Part shown: piece by piece, positions 32,266 to 39,610 of the stretch
Layout: every line of letters starts with the position of its first letter
Numbering within the stretch: the stretch's first letter is position 1
NCBI GenBank assembly: GCA_035518635.1
Contig: DATIXI010000007.1
Coordinates: 1-61,220, forward strand
Direction of reading: 5' to 3'
Length of the DNA: 61,220 bases
From: AC-32 sp035518635
GTDB lineage: Bacteria > Actinomycetota > Thermoleophilia > Gaiellales > Gaiellaceae
Made by a program: the position numbers and the translations under genes
Notes under the pieces: model-generated
The model's database searches: none
What the model saw: the letters and a program-made list of their open reading frames with translations, nothing else
Told to the model about the DNA's origin: nothing

Positions 32266-33408
32266 ATGGTCGGCGTCCGCGCAGTAGTTTGCGCCGCGCT
32301 CCTGATTACGCTGCTCGGTTGCGTCGCCGCCTCGGCGTCGTCTCGAAGCAGCCGACGGGCGAGTTGCCTGCCGCGCACGGGTCCGTACTTTCCGGGAGAG
32401 GACGGGAATCCCGTTTGGTCGCCTGACGGGAGCCGGGTCCTGTTCTCTCGAGACTGGTCAGGCGCCGAATGCCGTCTCGTAGTGATCTCCGCCGAGGGCG
32501 GCGGTGTCGAGGCCGTGGGCGGGTTCGCCCGGTGCGTGTGCTCCTCACCGGACGGGGACTTCGCGTGGTCGCCGGACGGGAGCGAGATCGCGTTTGCGGC
32601 CGAGCACGGAGCACGCGCAAATCCGAAACGAGCTGGCATCGCATTCGTTCGACCCGACGGCACTGTCGTGACACGGTTCGACACCGGCGCTGCGGGGAAC
32701 CTCCGGTGGTCACCCGACGGAGCGCGGCTCGCTTGGGCCGGAGACAACGACGGCCACCTCCACGTCGCGTCGGCCGACGGCAAGGGCATGAGGACGATCG
32801 CCGCAGATGCCCGCTTCTACGACATGTCGCCCTCGTGGTCTCCGGACAGCCGTTCCATCGCGTTCGTGCGTTGCGGCCAAGAGTGCGACTCGATCTTTGG
32901 AGATGTCTACATCACCTCTCTCGACGGGAGTGCTCCGGTCCGGGCGACTCGCGACGGGCGGAATGCGGAGCCGAGCTTCTCACCTGATGGCCAGCGGCTA
33001 GCGTTCGTGCGCGCGTTCGGCAGGCACCAGGACCGCTTCCGGATCGTGGTGGCGGACATCGACGGAAAACACCTTCACGTCGTCGGATCCGGCTTCGGCC
33101 AGAGCCTGTCTCCGGTGTGGTCGCCGCGAGGAGACACGATCGTCTATCTGGGCGACTACCGCGACCGCGGCGTCACCACCGGGCCCGAGCTGCGGGAAGT
33201 CTCACCGGACGGCGCCGACGACCACCCGCTCGCCCGTGCGTTCGAGGCGTTGCGCCGGACGGGAAGCGAAGTCAGCGTCTCGTGGTCCCCGGGAGGCGAC
33301 TGGATCGCGTTCGAGCACCTGAGCAACCGCGAGGGCGACGGCAACGGTGGCATCTACGTTGTTCGAGCAGACGGGTCGGGGCTCCGCCAGCTCACGCGTG
33401 AGCCCTGA
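32266..33408 (+). CDS. TolB/WD40-like beta-propeller lipoprotein
   Basis: Exported beta-propeller protein of 380 residues. The N-terminus AALLITLLGCVAAS (lipobox LLGC, Cys near residue 19) suggests lipid anchoring on the outer face of the membrane. At least six PD40/TolB repeats are visible as VWSPDGSRVLFSRD, AWSPDGSEIAFAAEH, RWSPDGARLAWAGD, SWSPDSRSIAFVRC, SFSPDGQRLAFVRA and VWSPRGDTIVYLGD. Such propellers usually mediate protein or ligand binding; no catalytic residues can be assigned. Codons with T or A at third positions are more frequent than in neighbours, a possible sign of different ancestry. It ends 3 bp from the convergent subtilase gene. Confidence 0.8.
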   Translation: MVGVRAVVCAALLITLLGCVAASASSRSSRRASCLPRTGPYFPGEDGNPVWSPDGSRVLFSRDWSGAECRLVVISAEGGGVEAVGGFARCVCSSPDGDFAWSPDGSEIAFAAEHGARANPKRAGIAFVRPDGTVVTRFDTGAAGNLRWSPDGARLAWAGDNDGHLHVASADGKGMRTIAADARFYDMSPSWSPDSRSIAFVRCGQECDSIFGDVYITSLDGSAPVRATRDGRNAEPSFSPDGQRLAFVRAFGRHQDRFRIVVADIDGKHLHVVGSGFGQSLSPVWSPRGDTIVYLGDYRDRGVTTGPELREVSPDGADDHPLARAFEALRRTGSEVSVSWSPGGDWIAFEHLSNREGDGNGGIYVVRADGSGLRQLTREP

Positions 33409-33411
33409 GGC

Positions 33412-34968
33412 TCAGCGGACCCTGATTGCCGCGCAGGCGGGCTTGCTGTGGTTGTCGGCCGAGTCGGTCGCGACGACACAGAAGCGGTACTTGCCGGCCT
33501 TCCTCGGCGCGTGCCAGATCACCGAGTACGCGATCTGGGAAAGCGTCGCGCGAAGCCGCCGCCGGTAGATGCTCAGCTTCTTCGACTTCCGGTAGACCGT
33601 GATCCGCTCCGCGGTCTCGCCGCGGTCGTCCGAGACCCGGTAACGGAGCCGGATGAGCTGCCTGCGCCGACCGTGAGTCGCGTAGGCATGGGCGGAGGGT
33701 GACTTCGTGTCGAGCGTCAGCGGAGGCGGTGGCGGCGGAGGAGGCGGGGGCGCCTGCGGGGGCGGAACCGGCGCGGCGAGCGCCGCCCCGACGTCGATGC
33801 GCCCGTAGCCGAAATGCGGGTCCCACGTGCAGCCCGTGCAGGTCGCGTAAGGATCCGCTCCGTAGCTCACGCCTCCGACCTTGTCGGAGGTCTTGGCCAG
33901 GATCTGACGGACGGCGCTCACCGAGGCCGTCGGGTGCTCGCCGAGGAGCAGCGCGGCGAGTCCGGTCACGTACGGCGAGGCCATCGAGGTTCCGTCCTCG
34001 TACGCGTAGGTGTTGCCCGGATACGTGGAGAGAATCGAGACGCCGGGGGCTGAGACGAAGACGTTCGGCGCGCCGTAGTTGGAGAAGGACGCCGCCGCAT
34101 CGCTCGGGTCCGTGGCGGAGACGCCGATCACGCCCGGGCAGGAGGCCGGGTACGTCGCGACGGACGAATGCGAGTTGCCCGCGGCCGCGACGACGACCAC
34201 GTGGTACGTGTTGATCGCCGTGGAGATCGCGCTGCAGATCGTCTGCGAGTAGGTGGGTGCGCCGAGGCTGAGGTTGATCACGCGGACGCCGTGCTGCTCG
34301 GCCCAGACGATCCCGTCGGCCACGTCGGCGTCGGAGGCGATCAGCCCGTCCGTGGGGTCGTTGTGGAAGACCCGAACCGCGACGATCGGTGACGAGAAGG
34401 CGAGCCCCGCCACACCGGTGGCGTTGTTCGCCGCCGCGGCGGCGATCCCGGCGACGTGCGTCCCGTGCCCGTTGATGTCGGTGGGGTTGCCAGCGACGCA
34501 GCCGTTGACGCAGGTCGCCCCGGACGAGGTGAGGTTCGGCGCGAGGTCCGGGTGGCTTGCCTCGACCCCCGTGTCCACGATGCCCACCTTCGCGCCGGGC
34601 GCCGGCGAGAAGCTCCCGGGGAAGAGGTTCCAACCGGCCAGGGCGGAGATCGCCGACAGCGCCCATTGCGAGGCGTAGCCGGGATCGTTCGGCGCGTTGA
34701 GGGCGAACGCGCGCCGGAAGCCGTTCGGCTCGGCGTAGAGGACGTCGCGCCGCGCGCTGAACGCGGCCAACGCCTGCGCCTCGCTCTCGCCCGGGGCGAC
34801 GCGGACGACCGCGACGTGGCCCGCCGTCTGGCGGACGACGTCGTCGCCCAGCGACGCTGCCTTCGCAGTGGCGTCGGCAGGGTCGGAGAACCGGACCAGG
34901 ATCGTCCGCGCGGCGGACGCCTGCGGGGCGAGCACGAGGGCGGCCAGAAGGGCGAGCGTGAACCGCAC
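33412..34968 (-). CDS. Secreted subtilisin-like serine protease (S8)
   Basis: Extracellular subtilase of 518 residues. Signal peptide residues 1 to about 19 (LALLAALVLAPQASA); an I9-type propeptide follows (RTILVRFSDPADATAKAASL onward). The triad is complete: Asp in VGIVDTGVEASHPDLAP (about 129-145), His in INGHGTHVAGIAAA (about 166-179) and Ser in DGTSMASPYVTGLAALLLGE (about 335-354). A Pro-rich linker (PPPQAPPPPPPPPPP) leads to an Ig-like C-terminal domain of about 85 residues (IRLRYRVSDDRGETAERITV onward) with two Cys that could form a disulfide. GTG 34968 is chosen because the signal peptide begins there. Degradation of external protein is the likely role. Confidence 0.9.
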   Translation of the reverse strand: MRFTLALLAALVLAPQASAARTILVRFSDPADATAKAASLGDDVVRQTAGHVAVVRVAPGESEAQALAAFSARRDVLYAEPNGFRRAFALNAPNDPGYASQWALSAISALAGWNLFPGSFSPAPGAKVGIVDTGVEASHPDLAPNLTSSGATCVNGCVAGNPTDINGHGTHVAGIAAAAANNATGVAGLAFSSPIVAVRVFHNDPTDGLIASDADVADGIVWAEQHGVRVINLSLGAPTYSQTICSAISTAINTYHVVVVAAAGNSHSSVATYPASCPGVIGVSATDPSDAAASFSNYGAPNVFVSAPGVSILSTYPGNTYAYEDGTSMASPYVTGLAALLLGEHPTASVSAVRQILAKTSDKVGGVSYGADPYATCTGCTWDPHFGYGRIDVGAALAAPVPPPQAPPPPPPPPPPLTLDTKSPSAHAYATHGRRRQLIRLRYRVSDDRGETAERITVYRKSKKLSIYRRRLRATLSQIAYSVIWHAPRKAGKYRFCVVATDSADNHSKPACAAIRVR

Positions 34969-35001
34969 AACCTGTAGTTCGGCACGGGCCGCACGCTCCT
35001 C

Positions 35002-35007
35002 TAGACT
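35002..35007 (+). promoter_or_regulatory. Putative -10 element of the aminotransferase gene
   Basis: TAGACT ends 7 nt before GTG 35015. Confidence 0.45.
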
Positions 35008-35014
35008 CGATCGC

Positions 35015-36106
35015 GTGACGACCATCTCTCTCGCGCGCGGGATCCCGGCGCCGGAATGCCTCCCGGTCGAGGAGCTCGCCGATTGCGCCGCGACCGCGCT
35101 CCGTCTCGACGGCAGCACCATCCTGTCGTATGGAAGCACGCTCGGCTACACGCCCTTGCGCGAGTGGATCGCCGAGCGTCACGGAGTCGAGGCAGAGCGC
35201 GTCTTCGTCACCAACGGCTCGCTGCAGGCGTTCCACCTCGTGCTCTCCTCGCTCGGCGAGGGGCGCGTGATCGTGGAGCGGCCGACCTACGACCGGCCGC
35301 GCAAGGTCCTGGCCGCGGAAGGCCGGGAGATCGCCGAAGTCACGCTCGACGAGGACGGGCTCGACGTCGACGAGCTGGAGCAGGTGTGCGAGAGCGGGCT
35401 GACGTCGGCTTTCCTCTACACGATCCCGACCTTCCAGAACCCGGCGGGCGTCACGCTCTCGGCGGCGCGGCGCGAGCAGCTCGCGCGCCTGATCCGCGAG
35501 CGGTCCCTGCGCGTCCTGGAGGACGACCCCTACGGTCTCGTGCGGTTCGAGGGCGAGCCGTTGCCGACCCTGTTCGAGCTCGAGGGCGGCGAGCACGTCA
35601 TGTACGGCTCGTCGTTCTCGAAGACGGTCGCGCCCGGCCTCCGGGTGGGCTACATGATCGTTCCCGCCGGGCTTGCCGCGGACCTCGAGCCGCTGGTCGC
35701 CTCGACGTACATCACGCCCGCGCTCGTGGCCCAGGCGACGCTGTACGAGTTCCTGCGGCGCGGGCTGTTCGAGGCGAACGTGGAGCGCGTGTGCGGGCTC
35801 CTCCGGGCCCGGCGAGACGCGATGCTCGAGGCCCTCGAACAGGAACTCGGCGGGCGGGCGACCTGGAGCCGGCCCGAGGGCGGCTACTTCCTCTGGCTCG
35901 AGCTTCCCGAGGAGATCGACACGACCGGCCTGCTCTCGGCCGCGGGCGAGGCGGGCGTGACGTTCGTCCCGGGCCCGGACTTCGGCGGCGCCCCGAACAC
36001 CGCGCGCCTCGCGTTCAGCTTCGTCTCGCCGGACGAGATCGCGGAAGGCGTCCGCCGGCTCGCGCAGCTAATGCCGGCGTCGCCTGCGGCGGTAGAGCTG
36101 GGATAG
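35015..36106 (+). CDS. Aspartate-aminotransferase-fold PLP enzyme (LysN/MocR-like without HTH)
   Basis: Fold-type I aminotransferase of 363 residues, related to 2-aminoadipate aminotransferase (LysN) and to the aminotransferase part of MocR/PdxR regulators but without a GntR DNA-binding domain. The family opening SLARGIPAPECLPVEELADC (residues 5-24) is followed by SYGSTLGYTPLREWIAERHG (about 39-58), TIPTFQNPAGVTLSAARR and DDPYGLVRFEG. The PLP lysine is in YGSSFSKTVAPGLRVGYMI (near residue 203). GTG 35015 is supported by the conserved N-terminus and a -10-like TAGACT 7 nt upstream; a longer in-frame extension overlaps the subtilase gene and is disfavoured. The amino donor and acceptor are unknown. 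It overlaps lapA by 39 bp tail-to-tail. Confidence 0.87.
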   Translation: MTTISLARGIPAPECLPVEELADCAATALRLDGSTILSYGSTLGYTPLREWIAERHGVEAERVFVTNGSLQAFHLVLSSLGEGRVIVERPTYDRPRKVLAAEGREIAEVTLDEDGLDVDELEQVCESGLTSAFLYTIPTFQNPAGVTLSAARREQLARLIRERSLRVLEDDPYGLVRFEGEPLPTLFELEGGEHVMYGSSFSKTVAPGLRVGYMIVPAGLAADLEPLVASTYITPALVAQATLYEFLRRGLFEANVERVCGLLRARRDAMLEALEQELGGRATWSRPEGGYFLWLELPEEIDTTGLLSAAGEAGVTFVPGPDFGGAPNTARLAFSFVSPDEIAEGVRRLAQLMPASPAAVELG

Positions 36107-36388
36107 GAGCACTCCGCCGACCAGCCCGATCGCGAGGCAGATCAGGATCACCCACGTCAGCGAGATCTCCGTCGTGCCGAACACGAAGTCGACGTCGACC
36201 TGGTTGTTGTTCTGCAGCACGAAGGCGATCACGTAGGCGATCACCGCCAGCAACAGCGCGAGCTTCACCCAGAGGAACGACTCGCGAACCGGCCGCCTCG
36301 CGGCTTCCTCCCGCTGAGGCTGGCCCTCGTGCGGCTGCTGCTGAGCCGCGTGCTCCTCCTCTTCGCGACCGTCGGCCTGCTCCGGCAT
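36068..36388 (-). CDS. LapA-domain (DUF1049) membrane protein
   Basis: A 106-residue inner-membrane protein with two transmembrane helices in the LapA/DUF1049 pattern. A charged N-terminal tail of about 35 residues (Glu/Gln/Arg-rich) is followed by LWVKLALLLAVIAYVIAFVL (about 39-58), the conserved QNNNQVDVDFVFGTTEIS loop, a second helix (LTWVILICLAIGLVGGVLLS) and a basic end (YRRRRRRH). In E. coli LapA works with LapB in control of lipopolysaccharide synthesis; in Gram-positives the role is unknown. Its 3' end overlaps the aminotransferase gene on the other strand. Confidence 0.8.
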   Translation of the reverse strand: MPEQADGREEEEHAAQQQPHEGQPQREEAARRPVRESFLWVKLALLLAVIAYVIAFVLQNNNQVDVDFVFGTTEISLTWVILICLAIGLVGGVLLSQLYRRRRRRH

Positions 36389-36420
36389 GGCCGAAGCCTA
36401 GACGGTCGAGATTCGACGTC

Positions 36421-36603
36421 TTAGGCCGCGGCCTGGGAGTGGCCGGTGAGCGGCCGCGGGATCAGTCGGGGCTGGCGAGGCGGGACGAGCGAGCCGCGGC
36501 TGTGGAGCCTGAACGTCGGGCACGGCTCCTGGAGCGAAAGCGCACAGAGCCCGGCTCGGCGGAAGTAGCAGTCCTCACAGGTTGGTTTGATGTTTTTGCT
36601 GAT
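36421..36603 (-). CDS. Candidate short Cys-rich (zinc-ribbon-like) protein, non-canonical start
   Basis: A frame ending at TAA 36421-36423 reads ISKNIKPTCEDCYFRRAGLC, then ALSLQEPCPTFR, and ends PPRQPRLIPRPLTGHSQAAA. Four Cys with C-x2-C-x7-C-x7-C spacing suggest a small metal site. A stop precedes it and no ATG, GTG or TTG occurs before the Cys motif; the best start is ATC at 36603, ~60 codons, with GGGGAGCGGGG upstream. A good promoter (TTGCAA-N16-TATAGT) ends about 35 nt before it, which is why I think the gene is real. An undetected sequencing error in the start is possible. The rest of the 36389-36740 gap contains that promoter and a leader hairpin. Confidence 0.5.
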   Translation of the reverse strand: MSKNIKPTCEDCYFRRAGLCALSLQEPCPTFRLHSRGSLVPPRQPRLIPRPLTGHSQAAA

Positions 36604-36627
36604 CTTCGTCCCCGCTCCCCTTCAGCG

Positions 36628-36644
36628 CCCCTTTGGACAAGGGG
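36628..36644 (-). other. Leader hairpin of the Cys-rich ORF
   Basis: CCCCTT and AAGGGG pair around a 5-nt loop at the predicted 5' end of the transcript. Confidence 0.4.
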
Positions 36645-36646
36645 GG

Positions 36647-36674
36647 ACTATAGGCGTCCCGCGATCAGTTGCAA
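36647..36674 (-). promoter_or_regulatory. Promoter upstream of the Cys-rich ORF
   Basis: On the minus strand TTGCAA (36674-36669), a 16-nt spacer and TATAGT (36652-36647). This is one of the few promoters here with both hexamers close to consensus. Confidence 0.6.
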
Positions 36675-36740
36675 GACTTGCCTGTGGAGAAAACAATGCA
36701 ATTTCCGGCGGTTTCAGGGAGGCCGAAAACTGCCTGAATT

Positions 36741-37784
36741 TCACGCTTTCGGGCCTAAGGTTGCCAACGCGCGCAACGCCTGTGGAAGGTTTTCCACAGG
36801 GATGATGCGGAGCCCGTCCGCGTAGCGCCTCGCCTCCTGCGCGTTCTCCCCGGCAGGCACAAGGAAGACGTCCACACCCGCCTTGCGCGCTCCGAGCGTC
36901 TTTTGCTTCACGCCCCCGATCGGGAGCACCCGGCCGTTGAGCGCGAGCTCGCCGGTCGCCGCGACCCTGCGCCCGCGGGCGACGTTCCGGCCGAGCTCCT
37001 GGAGGATGTCGAGGGCGAACGCGAGCCCCGCCGACGGGCCGCCGATGTCTCCGGTGTCGATCCGGACCGGGAACGGCAGCTTGACCTGGAGGTCGTCCAG
37101 AGCAGAGACGCCGATGATCGCGCGCTTGGCGTCGGTGGGGTCGGCTGCCGTCTTCAGCGTGGCCACGTGAGCCTTCCCGTCCCGCCGGAAACGGATCGTG
37201 ACCTCGTCGCCGGGGTGCTTGTCCGCGAGGAGTCCGCGCAGCTCGAGGATCGTCTTCACCGGGTGGCCGTTCACCGAGACGATCACGTCGCCCGGCTGAA
37301 GGACCCTCGCGGCCGGCGCATGGAGCTCGACCGCCAGGATCGTCACTCCTCCGCTCCGCGCGCTCACCTTGTAGCCGAGAAGCTTGAGGGCGACATAGGG
37401 CGCGATCTTCTGCGAGTCGGACATTTCCTGCTGCCCGAGACGCCGGTCGAGCGCGGAGCTGATGTCGGGGGCTTGAACGAGCGACGCTCCGTCAGGTCGT
37501 GCCCAGGGCAGGATTCGCTCGATCAGCCGGGCTGGGCGGTACGGAACATCCACGAAGTAGATCGAGCCCTTGCTCCGGGACGGACGCTCTCCCTTGAGCG
37601 AGACGAGCGGCGCGACCGGGTGGGCGGGATCGACGAACTCGATCTGGTAGCCGTGGGCCGGGGCGATCCAGAGGATCAGGAGGACGGTTACGAGGATGAT
37701 CAGCCCGAGCCCGGCGATCCGGGTGGGCGTGAACCATCTCAGCCGGGAGGTCGGGTTCGGGGTAGGCGGCTCGGCGTTCGTCAA
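36741..37784 (-). CDS. Membrane-anchored PDZ-Lon-type serine protease (YlbL-like)
   Basis: S16-family protease with an N-terminal anchor. Transmembrane helix at about residues 20-40 (IAGLGLIILVTVLLILWIAP), then an extracytoplasmic region, a PDZ domain near residues 140-215 (VLQPGDVIVSVNGHPVKTIL) and a Lon proteolytic domain: catalytic Ser in DTGDIGGPSAGLAFALDILQ (near residue 252) and catalytic Lys in LPIGGVKQKTLGARKAGVDV (near 294). At 347 residues it matches actinobacterial and Bacillus YlbL. TTG 37784 overlaps the stop of the upstream SDR gene (TTGA). Its 3' end contains a 9-bp inverted repeat (CCTGTGGAA/TTCCACAGG) within coding sequence. Confidence 0.9.
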   Translation of the reverse strand: MTNAEPPTPNPTSRLRWFTPTRIAGLGLIILVTVLLILWIAPAHGYQIEFVDPAHPVAPLVSLKGERPSRSKGSIYFVDVPYRPARLIERILPWARPDGASLVQAPDISSALDRRLGQQEMSDSQKIAPYVALKLLGYKVSARSGGVTILAVELHAPAARVLQPGDVIVSVNGHPVKTILELRGLLADKHPGDEVTIRFRRDGKAHVATLKTAADPTDAKRAIIGVSALDDLQVKLPFPVRIDTGDIGGPSAGLAFALDILQELGRNVARGRRVAATGELALNGRVLPIGGVKQKTLGARKAGVDVFLVPAGENAQEARRYADGLRIIPVENLPQALRALATLGPKA

Positions 37785-38524
37785 AGTAGCCCTCGCGTCA
37801 GCCCGCCGTCGACCGGGATCACGGTGCCGGTCACGTAGCTGGCGGCGTCCGACGCGAGGAAACACACGACCTGCGCCACCTCGCGCGGGGTGCCGAAGCG
37901 TCGCAGGGGGATGCGCTCGAGGGCCTCTGGCGGGGGATCGCCGTCGTAGACCTCAGAGAGCCGCTCGGTGTCGATCTGGCCGGGCGCGATCGAGTTGACG
38001 GTGATCTTCTTCGGGCCGACCTCGCGCGCGAGCGTCTTCGCCCAGCCGATCACGCCCGGTCGCACGGTGTTCGAGAGCGCGAGGTTGTCGATCGGTTCGC
38101 GGACCGAGCTCGAAGTGATGTTGATCACCCGCCCGCGGCCGCTGCTCTCGAGCCGGGGGAGGCAGAGCTCGGTCAGGCGGATCGCCGAGAGCAGGAGCAG
38201 CTCGACGGCCTGCTCCACCTGCTCGTCGACGAGGCCGCCCGCGGTAGTGCGTGGCGGGCCGCCGCCGTTGTTGACGAGGATGTCGACCCCGCCGAAGGCC
38301 TCGATCGTCCGGTCGACGAGTCGGGACAGATCGGCGGGATTCGTGAGGTCGCCGCGCACTGCGAGGGCGCCTAGCCGCTCGGCCTCCCGCTCGAGCAGCT
38401 CACGGCGACGCGCGAACATCGCCACGTTGGCCCCTTCCGCGACCAGGGCCTCCGCGATCGCGAGCCCCATGCCAGAGGACGCGCCGCAGACGATCGCCGT
38501 GCAGCCTTCTAGCCTGAGCTCCAT
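37781..38524 (-). CDS. SDR-family protein lacking the YxxxK motif
   Basis: Rossmann-fold protein of the short-chain dehydrogenase/reductase family, FabG-like in layout (247 residues). The dinucleotide motif is AIVCGASSGMGLAIAEALVA (about residues 10-29) and NNGGGPP near 86 is the NNAG equivalent. The expected YxxxK is absent: the segment reads NLALSNTVRPGVIGWAKTLA (about 152-171), where YSASK normally lies. SDRs with LSN-x-x-R at this site form a recognised divergent beta-ketoacyl-reductase-like subgroup. Catalysis as a classical reductase is therefore doubtful. ATG 38524 begins the conserved start; it is coupled to the downstream protease (TTGA). A perfect 18-bp palindrome lies 36 bp upstream. 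Confidence 0.85.
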   Translation of the reverse strand: MELRLEGCTAIVCGASSGMGLAIAEALVAEGANVAMFARRRELLEREAERLGALAVRGDLTNPADLSRLVDRTIEAFGGVDILVNNGGGPPRTTAGGLVDEQVEQAVELLLLSAIRLTELCLPRLESSGRGRVINITSSSVREPIDNLALSNTVRPGVIGWAKTLAREVGPKKITVNSIAPGQIDTERLSEVYDGDPPPEALERIPLRRFGTPREVAQVVCFLASDAASYVTGTVIPVDGGLTRGLL

Positions 38525-38560
38525 GTTCTTCTCGGCGCCCGTTGTAAGTTCACGCGCGCG

Positions 38561-38578
38561 TCCCCACCCGGGTGGGGA
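38561..38578. promoter_or_regulatory. 18-bp perfect palindrome upstream of the SDR gene
   Basis: TCCCCACCCGGGTGGGGA is its own reverse complement. It lies 36 nt upstream of ATG 38524, close to a possible -10 TTACAAC on the minus strand, so it could be a regulator site or, if transcribed, a hairpin. Confidence 0.5.
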
Positions 38579-38627
38579 GGAGAGTCCACCCGCCACCCGC
38601 TGAGAGCGTATCGCCGACGTTGTCGCA

Positions 38628-38660
38628 GGTCTGTGCCGGGTCTGTGCCGGATGGGTGCCG
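38628..38660. repeat. 11-bp tandem repeat, three units
   Basis: GGTCTGTGCCG occurs twice in tandem, followed by a diverged third unit GATGGGTGCCG, between mdh and the SDR gene. No role is apparent. Confidence 0.7.
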
Positions 38661-38677
38661 ATTCGCCCACAGCGGGC

Positions 38678-39610
38678 CTAGGTGCCGCCGCCGAGCACGC
38701 TGACCACCTCTCGCACGGCCGCTGCCGAGGCTTCGAACGCAGAGCGCTCGTCGTTGCTCAGGTCGAGCTCGACGATCTGCTCGATCCCGCCTGCGCCGAG
38801 CTTGACCGGTACGCCCATGTAGAGGCCGTCGACTCCGTACTCGCCTTCGAGGTAGGCCGTGCACGGGAGCACGCGGTGCTCGTCGAGCATGACCGCGTCG
38901 ACCATCTGTGCGGCGGCCGCGCCCGGTGCGTACCAGGCCGAGGTGCCGAGCAGCTCGACGATCTCTCCGCCGCCCTTCGCGGTGCGCTCGACCATCGCGG
39001 CGATCCGGTCCTCCGGCACGAGCTTGCGCAGCGGGATCCCGCCGACGGTCGTCGCCGACACGACCGGCACCATCTGGTCGCCGTGGCCGCCGAGCACCAT
39101 CGCCGTCACGTCCTTGACGGACGAACCGGTTTCCCAGGCGATGAACGTCGAGAAGCGCGACGTGTCGAGGATTCCGGCCATTCCGAAGACACGCTCCTTT
39201 GGCCACCCGGAGACGTCCTTGGCCACGTGGCACATGGCGTCCAGCGGGTTCGAGACGACGATCAGCACCGCGTCCGGCGACTGGGCCGCAACCTGCCCGG
39301 CGACCGAGCCGACGATCTTCTCGTTCGTCGTGACGAGGTCGTCGCGGCTCATCCCCGGCTTCCGCGGCACGCCGGCCGTGACCACGACCACGTCCGAGCC
39401 GGCCGTGTCCTCGTAGCCGTTGGATCCGACCACGTTCGGCTCGTACCCGAGAACGGCGCCCATCTGGTTCATGTCGAGCGCCTTGCCCTGCGGCAGGTTC
39501 TCGACGATGTCGACGACTACGACGTCGGCATAGTCGCGCGTCGCGAGCACCTGCGCGCACGTCGCTCCCACGTTCCCCGCGCCGACGACGGTCACCTTGC
39601 GGCGGCTCAT
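38678..39610 (-). CDS. mdh: Malate dehydrogenase (LDH-like type)
   Basis: NAD-dependent malate/oxaloacetate oxidoreductase of the lactate-dehydrogenase-like group. Nucleotide motif KVTVVGAGNVGATCAQVLAT (about residues 5-24); VTAGVPRKPGMSRDDL (near 80) carries the substrate-binding Arg of malate enzymes; VSNPLDAMCHVA near 119; and GGHGDQMVPVVSATTVGGIP (about 176-195) holds the catalytic His. At 310 residues it has the usual length. ATG 39610 overlaps the icd stop (ATGA), so mdh is coupled downstream of icd in a TCA-cycle operon. A longer upstream reading frame is a shadow of icd. Confidence 0.95.
   Translation of the reverse strand: MSRRKVTVVGAGNVGATCAQVLATRDYADVVVVDIVENLPQGKALDMNQMGAVLGYEPNVVGSNGYEDTAGSDVVVVTAGVPRKPGMSRDDLVTTNEKIVGSVAGQVAAQSPDAVLIVVSNPLDAMCHVAKDVSGWPKERVFGMAGILDTSRFSTFIAWETGSSVKDVTAMVLGGHGDQMVPVVSATTVGGIPLRKLVPEDRIAAMVERTAKGGGEIVELLGTSAWYAPGAAAAQMVDAVMLDEHRVLPCTAYLEGEYGVDGLYMGVPVKLGAGGIEQIVELDLSNDERSAFEASAAAVREVVSVLGGGT

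Noticed and set aside
36680..36800. DnaA-box-like sequences (TGTGGAGAA, TGTGGAAGG, TTTTCCACA) suggesting an origin
   Set aside because: Only weak matches, partly inside protease coding sequence, with no dnaA, dnaN or gyr nearby and no extended AT-rich unwinding region.
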